Source of the DNA: Macrotrachela quadricornifera
Lineage: Eukaryota; Rotifera; Eurotatoria; Philodinida; Philodinidae
Assembly: GCA_022393335.1 (NCBI GenBank)
Contig: JAJEKB010021217.1
Coordinates: 1 to 64,000, forward strand
Direction: 5' to 3'
DNA length: 64,000 bases
Below, in pieces: positions 36,085 through 47,308 of this stretch; the first letter of the stretch is position 1; each line of letters begins with the position of its first letter. Position numbers and translations under genes: made by a program. The notes beneath the pieces are model-generated. The model made no database searches, was not told the DNA's origin, and saw nothing but the letters and a program-made list of their open reading frames with translations.

Positions 36085-36640
36085 CAATTTCTTTTTTCGT
36101 CGTTGTGTTTCACGATCGACCCGATATTTTCGATGGAATTTGTATTAGGAGGGTAAGGACCGGTCTAATAACTATGATACATTCTCGTCGATAAATTCTT
36201 GACAAATATTATTCAGATGTTTGGTTTCATTGTCCTGTTGCAAACGCCAATTTGGACCAAATTGGTCTAAAAACCGTGATACGACATTTCCACGCAGTGT
36301 GTTTGAGTGAGGGTGAGGGCGCGCGGAAGTGTCGCTTTTAATTGTTGCGCGGAAAAGTCGTGCGCGCAAATGTCGTGTAACCGATTTGTGATGCATTGTC
36401 AATAATTTTTCTTTCATTTCGTTAAGAGTTATTTCATTGTTACGCCGAATGTAATGACCAATAGCTTTTTTTTCTTTTTCGCTAAAAACATGTGGTTAAC
36501 CATTTTCACCTCGATGCTTAACTGAACCTATTTGTTTCAAATTGTCAAGTGTTGTAATAAATAGTACTCACTAGAATGTTTGTTTCGCCATGAGTAAGAG
36601 AAGCAGATCGTATACCCCTGCTTCAAAAAGACAAAATTAT
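36085..36640 (-). mobile_element. Internally deleted Tc1-like transposon relic
   Basis: On the minus strand the order is an HTH/linker region (about 36620-36380, homologous to 476-693), then WRLQQDNETKH, the second-Asp motif of Tc1 transposases (canonical QDNDPKH), and after a stop and frame change NSIENIGSIVK, the remains of the DLNPIEN..W third-residue motif. The stretch between HTH and QDN, which should carry the first catalytic Asp, is missing and replaced by GC-rich DNA with GAGGGTGAGGGCGCGCGG. Dead copy. Confidence 0.7.
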
Positions 36641-37954
36641 AGAATGATGATTTTTCAAGTTAGTGGTCGACGGCATAATTGAATAAATATAAATATAGAA
36701 GAGGAAAGAAATTACACTTCTATATATACAACGTGTAGTACATCTGTCGAGGATTTATCCCTCGAAAAATTACTTTTCCAGTTACTTATAATAGTAGAAA
36801 AACAGCTGTATAAAAAAAAAAAATTTTCTAAGTCTCTTTGCAAACACCTATATCAATTCATATAAAAATAAGTTACATTTTTTCAGAAAAATGTTTTCGA
36901 AAAACCCTCTAAAGATCTCATACAAACCTCGAAACTATGTTCATTGGATTCTCTATCAGCTTTTACTTATTTTGGATGAGAAACAGGCATTTTATGCAAA
37001 AACGGCTCCCTCGTTTCCAGTATCATACAATAACGTTCAGTAAAAATGTCATTTCTTGACAAAGAAAAAAAAATAAAAAATAAAAAAAGGGATGTGTATT
37101 TTTGTAGCCAGTGGCATGGGGAATAGAATGAGATAAAGTATACAAAATCAACCAATACACGTCATACTGGGCCCAATTCAAAGCCTCATCACCAGTAGAG
37201 TTTTATGTCTGGAATCTATCTAACAACTATTCAAGACTAAGCTTTTGATGCTGGACCTGAAAAAAAGAATTTCAGAAACTCAAAAAAAAGAAGCAGAAAA
37301 TTTTGCACATTTCTGGACTAAATACCTGTTTTTTGATGAAAATAGCACTTTTTGAGTATTTCGGTTTTTTAGATCGGAAGAAAGTCTTTGCTGAGAATAA
37401 GGACATGATATTGATGATCGACATCTCAAGTTCTATCAGATGATAAGTATAGGAGCCAAAAAAAAATTTTACTCGAATTTTGCTTTTGCTGATATCTTAT
37501 GTTAATAAATAATAAAATATGTCAAACATTTTCCCTTTTTCATGATAAATATTATAAAAGTTTTTTCTTTTATTTAACAATATTATATAGATTTTTCATT
37601 GATAAAAATAAGATAACATACTCATAACTTTTCTCATTTTAATTATGAATAATGATATTTATCTTACACTCACCTCTATTTAATTCTGGTGCTGTCAATA
37701 AATATTAATCCTTTTCATGTAAGATCTTTTACGTGTTAATAATATATGCCTTTAGAAAGAATGCAGACAATTAAAATAACAGATGGAAATTATTAGTAAT
37801 TTCTATTAAATATTTATGTATGATATAAATTCTAAAAAATAAAATTATTTTTATATAGCTAGGAAAGAAGAATAAAACAAAATATTATAAAAGAAGGAAA
37901 TAGAAAAATTAATTTCTTTTTTTTTTCATTTAATTATAGATTCAATCAGAAATA
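36641..37954. other. Gene-free stretch
   Basis: AT-rich. Only low-complexity frames; no gene, RNA or clear repeat. The end carries T-runs and TTAATTATAG at 37929-37939, possibly a 3' splice site in the 5' UTR of the FG-GAP gene. Confidence 0.4.
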
Positions 37955-39728
37955 ATGAATACAAATCAATCAAGTAATTTATCATCACAACAAGTGTATG
38001 TATCTTATTAATTTATAATATAATAAAGAAAAGTTGAATTTTATTTAGAAATTCAATTATTGGAAAAAAAAGATTATTATAGATTATTTTTTCTATTATT
38101 ATTATTCTATTAATTATTGTGACTGTAGTTATTTTAACAACAGTTGTTTTGAAAAAAAATAAAGATAAATCAAGAACAACAGCAATAACGACAACTACAA
38201 CAACAATAATGAAAACATTATTAAAAGGTAGATTTCTTTTATACTCTAAAACAATCAATTCGTCTCTTTGTCTAACAACATTATCAATCATGAAAATTTT
38301 CAGTCTAATTGCTGTTTTATAAGTTTAAAGTTGTGTTGATTTTCTAAAACAATACATTAGTAGAAATGAGAAATTCGTCATCATTATTTTTCTATTGATT
38401 GTTTTGAGAGCGAATAAGATAATTTGATATTTATCACGAATATTAAGAATGAGATTCGATAAAACAGAAGATATACTAATTGTATTATGTAAATCTTTTA
38501 TTAAGATAAAATAATTTTGTTACTAGATCAATGTACTCATGTATATGCTGATCTTACAGAATATAAAACCGTTGATTTTTTTGGATTAATGAAAATAGGT
38601 GATATGAATTCTGACGGTAAAATGGACATTATTTTTTTAAAACCCCATTCAAACAAAAGTATAGACATTTTTTATAACAATGGGAATGGAACATTTACTG
38701 TTCAAACTATCTCTGTTTCATCAATGAATCTTCCAATCCCTATGGATATATCTGATGTTAATAATGATGGAAAAATCGATATTATTGTCTCAGATCGTCG
38801 CTCAGAAAAACTCATTATTTTATTAAATAATGGTAATAGTGATTTTATTAGACATACATATTATGTCGATTATGCTGGCCATGATGATATGGTTATTGCT
38901 GATGTTAACAATGATAATTATTCAGACATTATTTCCCTGATTAAATCACATCTAATTGTTTTTCTCAATACTGGTAACGGCATATTCGTTGAACAACCGA
39001 CTCATTTCGTCAATAAGTATATATCGTTTTCAACAGTAGCCGATGTGAATCATGATGGTAATATTGATTTAATTCTCATATTTTCGTTAGAAAATGAAGT
39101 TGGCATTTGTTTAAATATTGTCAACGGAACTTTCACTGATTGTAAGACCTTTCATACTGGACAACCCATAGTTAATGTGATAGTAGCTGATCTTAATCAT
39201 AATAGTTATACTGATTTAATTGTTTATATTTCTTGGGTAGAAGAAGTTGGCATTTTTTTTGATTTTCTCAACGAAACTTTTACTGATTACAAGACCTTTC
39301 ATATTGAAGGCATCCATCACATGATGGCAGCAGCTGATATTAATGATGATGATAAAATTGATATTATTCTCATACATGGAAATCCATACACTATTAGTAT
39401 TTTTTTCAACGATGGTAATGGTATGTTTAATATATCAAAACGTTTTCGAGGTAATGAGAAGTTCACATCAGGAGTATTTGCTGTTGTCAATGATGATAAC
39501 AGACTTGATATTGTTGTCGCCAGCCTTGGAATTAAGGAACGTGTCAGTGTTAGTATTTTTTTTAATACTGGTACTGGCAATTTTGCTGATAAAACTACAT
39601 ATTTAGCTGGTTATGGTCACAGTTCCATCGTATCAATTGATATGAATGGTGACAATGAACTTGATATGATTGTTCAGCATTCACTTAGTATTGGTATTTT
39701 ATACAGTAATTGTTCATATAAATATTAA
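37955..39728 (+). CDS. Membrane-anchored FG-GAP/VCBS repeat protein
   Basis: Model: exons 37955-37993, 38083-38227, 38527-39728; 461 residues, phases consistent. Residues 1-13 are a short Ser/Gln-rich cytosolic tail. About 14-38 form one very hydrophobic Ile/Val helix acting as a signal anchor, followed by KKNKDKSR and a Thr-rich stalk. The large exon encodes about eight FG-GAP-type propeller blades, each with a calcium-loop-like motif: DMNSDGKMD, DVNNDGKID, DVNNDNYSD, DVNHDGNID, DLNHNSYTD, DINDDDKID, VNDDNRLD and DMNGDNELD. Such integrin-alpha-like propellers are extracellular and bind protein or carbohydrate ligands with calcium; the ligand is unknown. The second exon's start is ambiguous: using the earlier TTTAG at 38048 would bring a TAG stop in frame, so I chose the acceptor at 38082. 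Confidence 0.8.
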
Positions 39729-41859
39729 CATTTTTATAAATTCTTCTGAATTATTTTATCTCTATTTTTGTTTCTTGTTTATTTCATGATGTATTGTGTT
39801 ACTCTACATATAAAAGCAACATAACTACTTATAATAAAAACTAAAAAGATTTCCTATGAATAATATCTATTTCAGCGTTTCAAGTCAATACCAAAGTTAT
39901 TATAATAATTAGTTTACATTTCTCTGGAACTTACGTAAGCCATATCTACAATTATGTTGTATAATAGTACAAAGAATGAATATATGGATAGAATTCACTA
40001 ATTTCTTACTTTTTTTCTACGTATTCAGGACACAAAAAAATAATAAAAGCTTCGACATGTGAAAATGCACATTTGAACACATTAAAGAAACGTTTTTTTG
40101 AGGGTAAACAAGTTTGAAAGCATTCGATTTGATCAGTTTACTTTTCTCACGCAAAAAGATTCTTCCACATATTAAAATGTACATATTTTATGTACAAGAA
40201 TCTTGACATTTCATTACACCTCTGACTGGTAAATTTCTTACAAAATACAAGAAAGTGTTATTGTATCGAAACTCTATATTGAATAAAAAAATCTTGCTTA
40301 AAGTCCTTTAATACATAATAGTTCACTAAAGCAATACGTAGTTTCCTTGTCATGGAAACAATCGTGATGTTCATTGAAAATTACCAAAGAACTGATGATC
40401 TTCTCCATTATTCTAAAAGAAACGACCAAAACAGCACAACACGTGCTCAATTGATATTCTAGGTCTCAACTGAGATTTGAAAATGCTTAAAATTTCAGCT
40501 GTTAAAGTTGTTCTGTTTTCGAGATATTCAATCTACAGGAGAGGCATCCTCAAGTAAAATAGATAGTCGTTCCAGATCGATATATTTCATCCCCTGCTCG
40601 AGAAACGTCGAATTTTTATAGACAGTCGATCTTTTCAATCCATCGACTGCATTACCACAAAAGTCACGTATTCTAGAAAAAAAATTACCAATTACTAAAA
40701 TTTAACCAATAATTGTATGTTGTCATGTCTCCATCATTACAAAAAGGATACTAATTAATTATACAAAAAAAATTATTAATAAATAAAATTTAACAATCAT
40801 TGAATGTATCCGTATCTTCGATATGAAAAAAAATTCAAAATGTATAATTGATATACTAAAATTTTTATCTTTTAGTGAATGCTTCAATGTCTCGAATGCC
40901 AAAAAAAAAATATAGAGAAAAAAAGCTTAAATGAGATTTTAAAATATCAGTAAATACTTAATACCTCCTTGTACCAGTTGTAAAAAAAATAATACAATTC
41001 ATATTATTAAATCGTTTTTATCAAATATAAGTTGCACAACTTATACAACTTTCTCAAATTTCATTAGAATTATAAAAATGAAAAACATATTCGTTTTAAA
41101 TTTTTTTAAGTGCACCGATATAGCGAAAAATATAAACCTTGGTTTAATTTTGCCTAAAACTCAATTCTGCCTGACACATTTCTTACAGACAGTCAAACAT
41201 ATCTCTGAGAATAAAATTCGAAATTACTCAAATTATAAGAAAGGGAGCTATTTTCTATCTTATGCAACTTTTTGTTTTCCTTATTTAGATGAACATGCAA
41301 ACATTCACTTCTCTAAAGACAAAGAAATAATAGTCGTAATATCTCTTTGTACTTGCTAAATGTTCAGAGTATTGACACAACTTAATATTAAGTAATTTCT
41401 CAAATTAATTTTATTTAGCATCTGAAGAACTCTATCATTCTATATTATGTACTGCACTATAGCAACACATCAGAAAACATTTTCTTTTTGTTATTGTTTG
41501 CATTTCACCATTATGTTTTTATTTGATCGACAAAAAAGAAACAGAACAGGAAAAGAGTTATATATAATTCATTTTTACATGGCTGCGATGAAAGAATTTT
41601 AAAAGACATCACTCTTTGTTGCCGTATTTTTTCAATAGTAACATCGTCCAGAATGTGTGCAATTAGTTTTCAATCATAAAAGTAAATGGTAAAATCTCTG
41701 CGACATGAGCATTTTCATATAGTGATACTTTCTTTTGGTTCCATCGATAATCTTCATAGAAAAATGTTGTTGTACTTCAAATCTCTGTCCGAAGATAGTT
41801 TTAAAGTAGGAATCTTGTAAGTTCTCATTTTTAGTTTTAGTAGCAGATTATTTACTATC
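39729..41859. other. Gene-free stretch
   Basis: AT-rich. AATAAA near 39833 may serve the FG-GAP gene. A 93-codon plus frame at 41078-41359 lacks family resemblance and was not called. No RNA gene or repeat recognised. Confidence 0.4.
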
Positions 41860-44321
41860 ATGGAAACTCATGATCGTGAAATATATTCTTTATTAACAAA
41901 ATTACAAAGTCTAGAAGTATCAACAAATAATGATTTACAAGAACATGAACATGTATTGCGATCAGTACTGAATTATACTAATAAAGATTTTGAATCATCA
42001 AACTATTCTTATATAACAACTTTTACATTAATTACATTACTTGAATATTCGAATAAAACAGTTCTTGTTCCCTATTTAATTAAAATTGATTATCCTAGAA
42101 CACTATTAAAATGGTTAGATTCAATTTCAAAGTAAGAAAAATTAAATTTTACACATATTATAATCAATAAAAATGTCTTGCTTATCACTAACCAAATACT
42201 CTCCTTTTTTTGCAGCAGCCAAGAAGAATCAAAGATTGTTGAACGAGTAGTTGGTGTGATTTATAATATTAGTCGTCATGATGACGGCATACAAGCTTTC
42301 AATTCTCTTAATACTGCAGATAGAATCAAAGAAGTTCAGATGCATTATGAAGATTCACAAATAAATATTCTTTGTTCTATGAATATGGCTCTCTTATCAA
42401 CATCCGAACAAATTAAAAATGATCGTAAACGAATGAATAATATACTTGATCAATTATTACAAATCGTTGTTAATGCATCGAAAGAATCACCTGATTACCA
42501 AAGTAAAGGATGGCACATTTCCGAGCCATTGATTGTTTTAGTTAAATTAATTTGTTATGAACGTACACTTGATTATATCTTACAACATGCACAAGTTGAA
42601 TTCGGAACATCTTCAACAACTGAATTTTTAATTAAAATATTATTGAAATTTTATAAAGACGTTAGTACAGATGATCCTCTCAAGCTCTCAACTTGTACAG
42701 CACTTTGTAATATTCTATGGAGTATTTCACTTCGTCCACAATATAAACAAGAATTAGAAGAAAATGAAGAATTCAAAATACTGATTGAGAAACTAGCTAC
42801 GGATAAAATTGACACTAATTCTACTCAATATGTACCAAAATATATTGAAAATATTCACAAAGCTATCGATGGAATTCTATGTAATATCAACAATAATAAC
42901 CAAATCAATATACCAAATGTGACAATATCTGAGCAACGTAAATCTACAACTAATACATTAGTTTCATCTATATTGACAGTCAAGAAACCATCAATTATGA
43001 TCAGTTATGCTCATAATGATAGTAATGTTTGTACCCAGTTGTACAATGAATTAGCTAAATATAATCAGCAATTTGATATTTGGATCGATTGGAAAAATAG
43101 TAAAACAGGATATGTATGGGGTAAAATAGCTGATGGTATAGCAGATTCAAATGCCATTTTGTGTCTATTGTCAAATAAATATTATGAAAGTAAATCGTGT
43201 CAACAGGAATTTGTCTATGCACATGATCATCTCAAGAAACGAATTATACCTATCTATATTTTGGATGATAAACCACCTGGTTGGTTAGGTATGTCATACA
43301 ATAGACATTTTATTATAGAACGCAGATAGAACTATGATAACTTCATTTAGAAATAAGCTTTTTGTTACCTTAAACTTGGAAAAATGACAGAACTGAAACT
43401 CTAAAAGAAACTTTGTGGCAAAAGGCAGTGTTTTTCAACTCCAAAAATTATTGAAATGAAGTAGTTTAAACACTTCTTTCGAAGTGCACGACCAATATTT
43501 CTAAGAATATACTCATTAATACGTGTTTTTTTCTTACCAGTTTTCTAAACAAGAAAAATTCATAGAACAAAATAATGCATTTGTACCATTACATAGTCAT
43601 CATTTTAAATGTGTAAAGCTTTTTATAGATTAGGAACAAAAGTGAACTCACATTTTTCTATTGTTTTAGCAATTCATACATGTATTATGAAATATGTTCG
43701 TTTTCGTAACACAAAACAGCTGGAATCAGAGAAATTAAAAAATTTAATTGAAATGATTGAAGAAAACATATCAGGAACAAGTGCGGAAACAGATGAAGAT
43801 TTAATTCCATCTATCTCAGCGCCTGTTCATCATGAATTATCAAAGGTTGTACAAAAACCAAAAGAAGAAGAAAAAGAAATGAATTCACAGTTGGTAGCTT
43901 CAGTTGTAGAAAAGTTGAGCTCTTCCAATAATCTTTCATTTCTAGAGCAAAAATTGATCTTTCTCAAAAACCTGTTGAACAGTGGGATAAGAATGATATT
44001 CAGCAATGGTTTCAAGAGAATAAAATTTCAATGGACTTATGTAAGTTATACCATTTTGAAGATGGTGCTCAACTGCTGAGTTATGCCGGTAGTCTTTTGA
44101 ATGATGAAAAAATTGAATTACAACGTCAAATATATTCTGATGAATTTGTTGAAATGTACAAAGGTAAACGACTCTTACCACATCAATTTACAACATTTGC
44201 TTATGCCTTACAAAAACTACGTTCTGAACACATTAAAACAAAAACGCAACATACTAATAATCATTCTACCGTTCAAAAATCAGGTGGACCAACCAAATCG
44301 CAAACATGTGAAATATCATAA
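41860..44321 (+). CDS. ARM-like / TIR / SAM-like domain protein, probable TIR NADase or adaptor
   Basis: Exons: 41860-42131, 42216-43288, 43670-43889, 43946-44321 (introns 84, 381, 56 bp), 646 residues in consistent phase. Residues 1-330 are alpha-helical with ARM/HEAT-like character. The TIR domain starts at about 349 with IMISYAHND (box 1), followed by DIWIDW, KIADGIADSNAILCLLSNKY and SKSCQQEF; Glu422 occupies the position of the catalytic glutamate in NAD-cleaving TIRs such as SARM1. The domain finishes in exon 3 with MKYVRFRN. A charged linker follows, then about 528-595 a SAM-like helical bundle (PVEQWDKNDIQQWFQENKI) and a C-terminal tail. The order differs from SARM1 (ARM-SAM-SAM-TIR). 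It probably acts in the cytosol in immune or stress signalling. Stopping at 43329 would truncate the TIR; the GTATGT donor at 43289 avoids that. AATAAA lies at 44419. Confidence 0.85.
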
Positions 44322-44418
44322 GCTGTATCTTTGGTGCAAATATTTTCATTCACTTTTTGTGTCTATCAACAAATAATATATAAATTTGTAACTTAGATGT
44401 CTAACTTTTTTTACTAAA

Positions 44419-44424
44419 AATAAA
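44419..44424 (+). terminator. Poly(A) signal of the TIR gene
   Basis: AATAAA about 98 bp after the stop codon, followed by a T-rich stretch. Canonical hexamer; use is inferred. Confidence 0.4.
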
Positions 44425-44683
44425 ATATTTCAGTCTTCAGAAATAGCATAGAGTTCAATTTCGCTTGATTTGAAATACATTAAGTTTATATATAGACATT
44501 TCTTCTGTTTTAGCTTCATATGTTGAATAGTCACATTGTAATAGATTTGTAAAAAATAAAAACTAAAGTGAAGAATGTAACAAAGTTGCATGTAATTGCA
44601 CAACGTACACATGTAAACTAATGAAATTATACTTTTGTTATGGAAAATGGCAAGAGAAGGCTACGATTCATGCTCGATTACAT

Positions 44684-44755
44684 CGCTTTGTGAATCAATG
44701 GGAGATTGTTTTGCCGAAGACAAAAACGTTGCAGGTTCGAATCCTGCCGGAGCAC
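44684..44755 (+). tRNA. tRNA-like gene, anticodon GAA (Phe), with unusual C33
   Basis: A 72-nt cloverleaf can be drawn with all arms: acceptor CGCTTTG/CGGAGCA (6 of 7 pairs, two of them G-U), D-arm AATC-AATGGGA-GATT, anticodon arm TTTTG-CCGAAGA-CAAAA, variable ACGTT, T-arm GCAGG-TTCGAAT-CCTGC, discriminator C. T8, G18G19, A21, G26, TTC at 54-56 and A58 are in place. The loop gives anticodon GAA (Phe), but position 33 is C where U is nearly universal, and the A-box lacks G10. The T-arm looks bacterial or organellar rather than like animal tRNA-Phe. It may be a pseudo-tRNA, an insertion of organellar or bacterial origin, or part of a tRNA-derived SINE. There is no nearby T-run until about 44786. 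Confidence 0.5.
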
Positions 44756-46234
44756 TTCAAAAATTGAGCGCGCAATCCTTCTCCCTTTTATTTTTTATTT
44801 GAGTTAATACATTTTATATTAAATTAATAATTTATAATAAATCGTATGACTCGAATGAAATCTAATTTACTAATATAATAATTAAATATACTATCATTTT
44901 GTAAGTTGTGTTTTACTTTATCCAAAATTTCGAACAAGTCTTTTTTATTAACTTAGTCGAAAAATTTCAGCAAAAAAAACAACGAAGATTTAGAAAGAAT
45001 ATGGCATTCAATATATTGAACAATAGAATAAAATCAATAACATTTACCGTCAAAAATCATTTCATTACAGTATAACAAAACAATATCAGATTCACTTATT
45101 AAATTGTGGCTTTTGATAGTTGCTATAATCATATAGTTATACTCATTCTTCATAGTAAAGATAAGGACCACTAGTTCGTCCTGTATTTCAATTTTTGCCT
45201 GTTCCTTGTCCAGTTTATTTTTTGCTTAAATCTGTATATAAATGTTGAATTGTTTTACCATTGAAATCTTTGGATTTTTCTAACAAATTCACAAAAACAT
45301 AGTGAAAATATCAAAAATGTACAGGATATTTCGTAAGTCTTGAGATATGACAAAAAAAGGTATATGCAGATGAGAAATAGTCCTCAATCAGATGTATATC
45401 TATATAAGATTTGAGTATGCATGGTGAACTCTTAAACGAGCAACAGTTGAATGACTTTCTCTGTTGATATAAAAAGAATATAAATATAAGAATAAAATGA
45501 TATATTTTTCAAATTAGTACATAATTCTTTTGAATATTTATTTAAAATTTGTGATAAATCATTGTCGTAGTTTGCTGATTTTAGTCCCATTATGCTATGT
45601 TTACCTTGTTATTCTTCTTATATTAAAAGAGAAATCATTCGATTGTTTTTTATTTGAAAACTCATCTATATATATAACTAGTTACTTTTACGTCAGATAT
45701 TGACGGGATGACGATTCTTCCGTCCTGCCTCTCACGAGTAATTATTTAGTCGTATTGAGATCAACCGTTAATTTCTTCTAAAATATCGCTTCTCTTCTGA
45801 AATCAAATCTTATCATTTATTTTCACATATAATTTGCACGAAAAAACTTGTCAGTTTTTTTAACAAAAAAAACTTTTTCACTAGTAATATTTAACTACAT
45901 TTAAATATTTTCTTACCATTAAGTAGCATCAAGCTAAAGAAGAATTTTACATTATATTGCGAAAGAGCATGAAATTTTGATTCTAACTGATTATCTCTGA
46001 GTCTCTATGACTATTTCAAAGTGGTCAAAAATGAGCAAACATCTTGTGGTAAGATTTTATACACGAATTATTAGCGATGCTTAAATTATGTAGCGCATCT
46101 TTTGTGAAATTATTAGTATGATTTATTGTGAAGTCAAAAGAAAATTTGAAAGTTTTTTGTAATACAGAGCCGAAACACAATTACATTCCAAAGTAGGGTA
46201 AAAAAAAAGAGCTCTGTAGACGCCTCTAACCCTA
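44756..46234. other. Gene-free stretch
   Basis: AT-rich. T-rich TTTTATTTTTTATT at 44786-44799 could end a Pol III transcript. No other gene, repeat or RNA recognised. Confidence 0.4.
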
Positions 46235-47308
46235 TCATATCTGCACATTTGTGGCAGCCGCGAATTCGTCTTCGTTCAAAATAGTGATTAATGGTCGATG
46301 CGATACTAAGTCTTTTAATAATTGTATACATTGTTCATGAGCAAGATTCGCTTTTTCCGATGTAATTACTTTATCATTATAACGAACATTTAAGCAGAAT
46401 TTAATTGATTTGAGGTTCGGTAACCATTTTGGGTCTAACATGCATTTTTGCCAAACAGATAAATGATTTATTAGAGTCGGCGGTCCTCTAAATTTCAAAA
46501 TTTCCACATTAGGCGGAAAAAAGATAGGCAATTCGGTTAAATAATGTTCCTTAGGAGAATCTTCGGATGAATCATGCAAAGTAAGGTCAAGAGATTTGAG
46601 TGTATGGCATTGAATTAATGCTTTGCCAAAACATTCCATTTCATATTGATGAGCAAAATCACAGCCATTCGTGCTCTCGATTTTTAATTCTGAAAGGTTG
46701 TTAATCAGACAGGTCTCTTCTTGCATTTTGATAAAATGATCACAGGCATCATTTTCTATAATGATCAATTGCTTTAGTTTGCTTGTACTAATGCGAGTAG
46801 CAAGATCAAAGGATAGACCACAGCAGTAATTGAGTGTTAGAGAAGTGATGGTGTGGAGATGAGCTGTCTTGATATTTTCACCGCAAGCATCTACAATTAC
46901 CATAGATTGTAGAGGCCAGGATGTTCCAACTTGATCTAGCGGTTCAATGTTGCAACTTTCATTGTATCCACTAATCATTTCAAGATGAGAAATATATTTG
47001 AGATCGCGCAGTGCTTCCCAAATCGCCAGTGACGGTGTATCGCCGCGAAACTGAAGCATATCAATAGGTTGTGTTGCAATGCTGCGTAGGTCGTCTAAAA
47101 ACGTTGAGAGATGCTCATTGGATCCTAATGGTCCCGCCGAATTAAGATCGACGATGAGGGCGTGATTAAGATACAACGGATATGATGTGTTTTTCATAGC
47201 CACAGTAACTGGTTTATTAGTAGGAGATAAGGTCGTTGTAGTTAACATCCTGGTTATCAAAGAAATAAAAGCAGATGAACAACACTGTAATCGTCGAATT
47301 TGGTGCAT
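46235..47308 (-). CDS. Leucine-rich-repeat-like protein, function unknown
   Basis: An intact single-exon frame of 357 codons from the ATG at 47308; in-frame Met codons at 21 and 38 are alternatives. Spaced hydrophobic patterns such as ITSLTLNYCCGLS, LKQLIIIENDACD, LSELKIESTNGCD, LKSLDLTLHD, VEILKFRGPP and LKSIKFCLNV recur at roughly 25-40 residues, typical of irregular LRR proteins of the F-box/LRR class, although no F-box is visible at the N terminus. No signal peptide or membrane helix after about residue 25. Probably an intracellular protein-binding solenoid. No neighbouring gene lies within 1.9 kb, so context gives no help. Confidence 0.7.
   Translation of the reverse strand: MHQIRRLQCCSSAFISLITRMLTTTTLSPTNKPVTVAMKNTSYPLYLNHALIVDLNSAGPLGSNEHLSTFLDDLRSIATQPIDMLQFRGDTPSLAIWEALRDLKYISHLEMISGYNESCNIEPLDQVGTSWPLQSMVIVDACGENIKTAHLHTITSLTLNYCCGLSFDLATRISTSKLKQLIIIENDACDHFIKMQEETCLINNLSELKIESTNGCDFAHQYEMECFGKALIQCHTLKSLDLTLHDSSEDSPKEHYLTELPIFFPPNVEILKFRGPPTLINHLSVWQKCMLDPKWLPNLKSIKFCLNVRYNDKVITSEKANLAHEQCIQLLKDLVSHRPLITILNEDEFAAATNVQI

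Noticed and set aside
39317..39606. Two 87-codon frames, one on each strand
   Set aside because: Shadows of the repetitive FG-GAP exon.
41078..41359. 93-codon plus frame upstream of the TIR gene
   Set aside because: No recognised motif, weak start context and AT-driven composition; not supportable as a gene.
43289..43669. Reading the TIR gene straight through to the stop at 43329
   Set aside because: That would remove the last TIR segment; a GTATGT donor and TTTTAG acceptor join in phase to KYVRFRN, the expected end of the domain.
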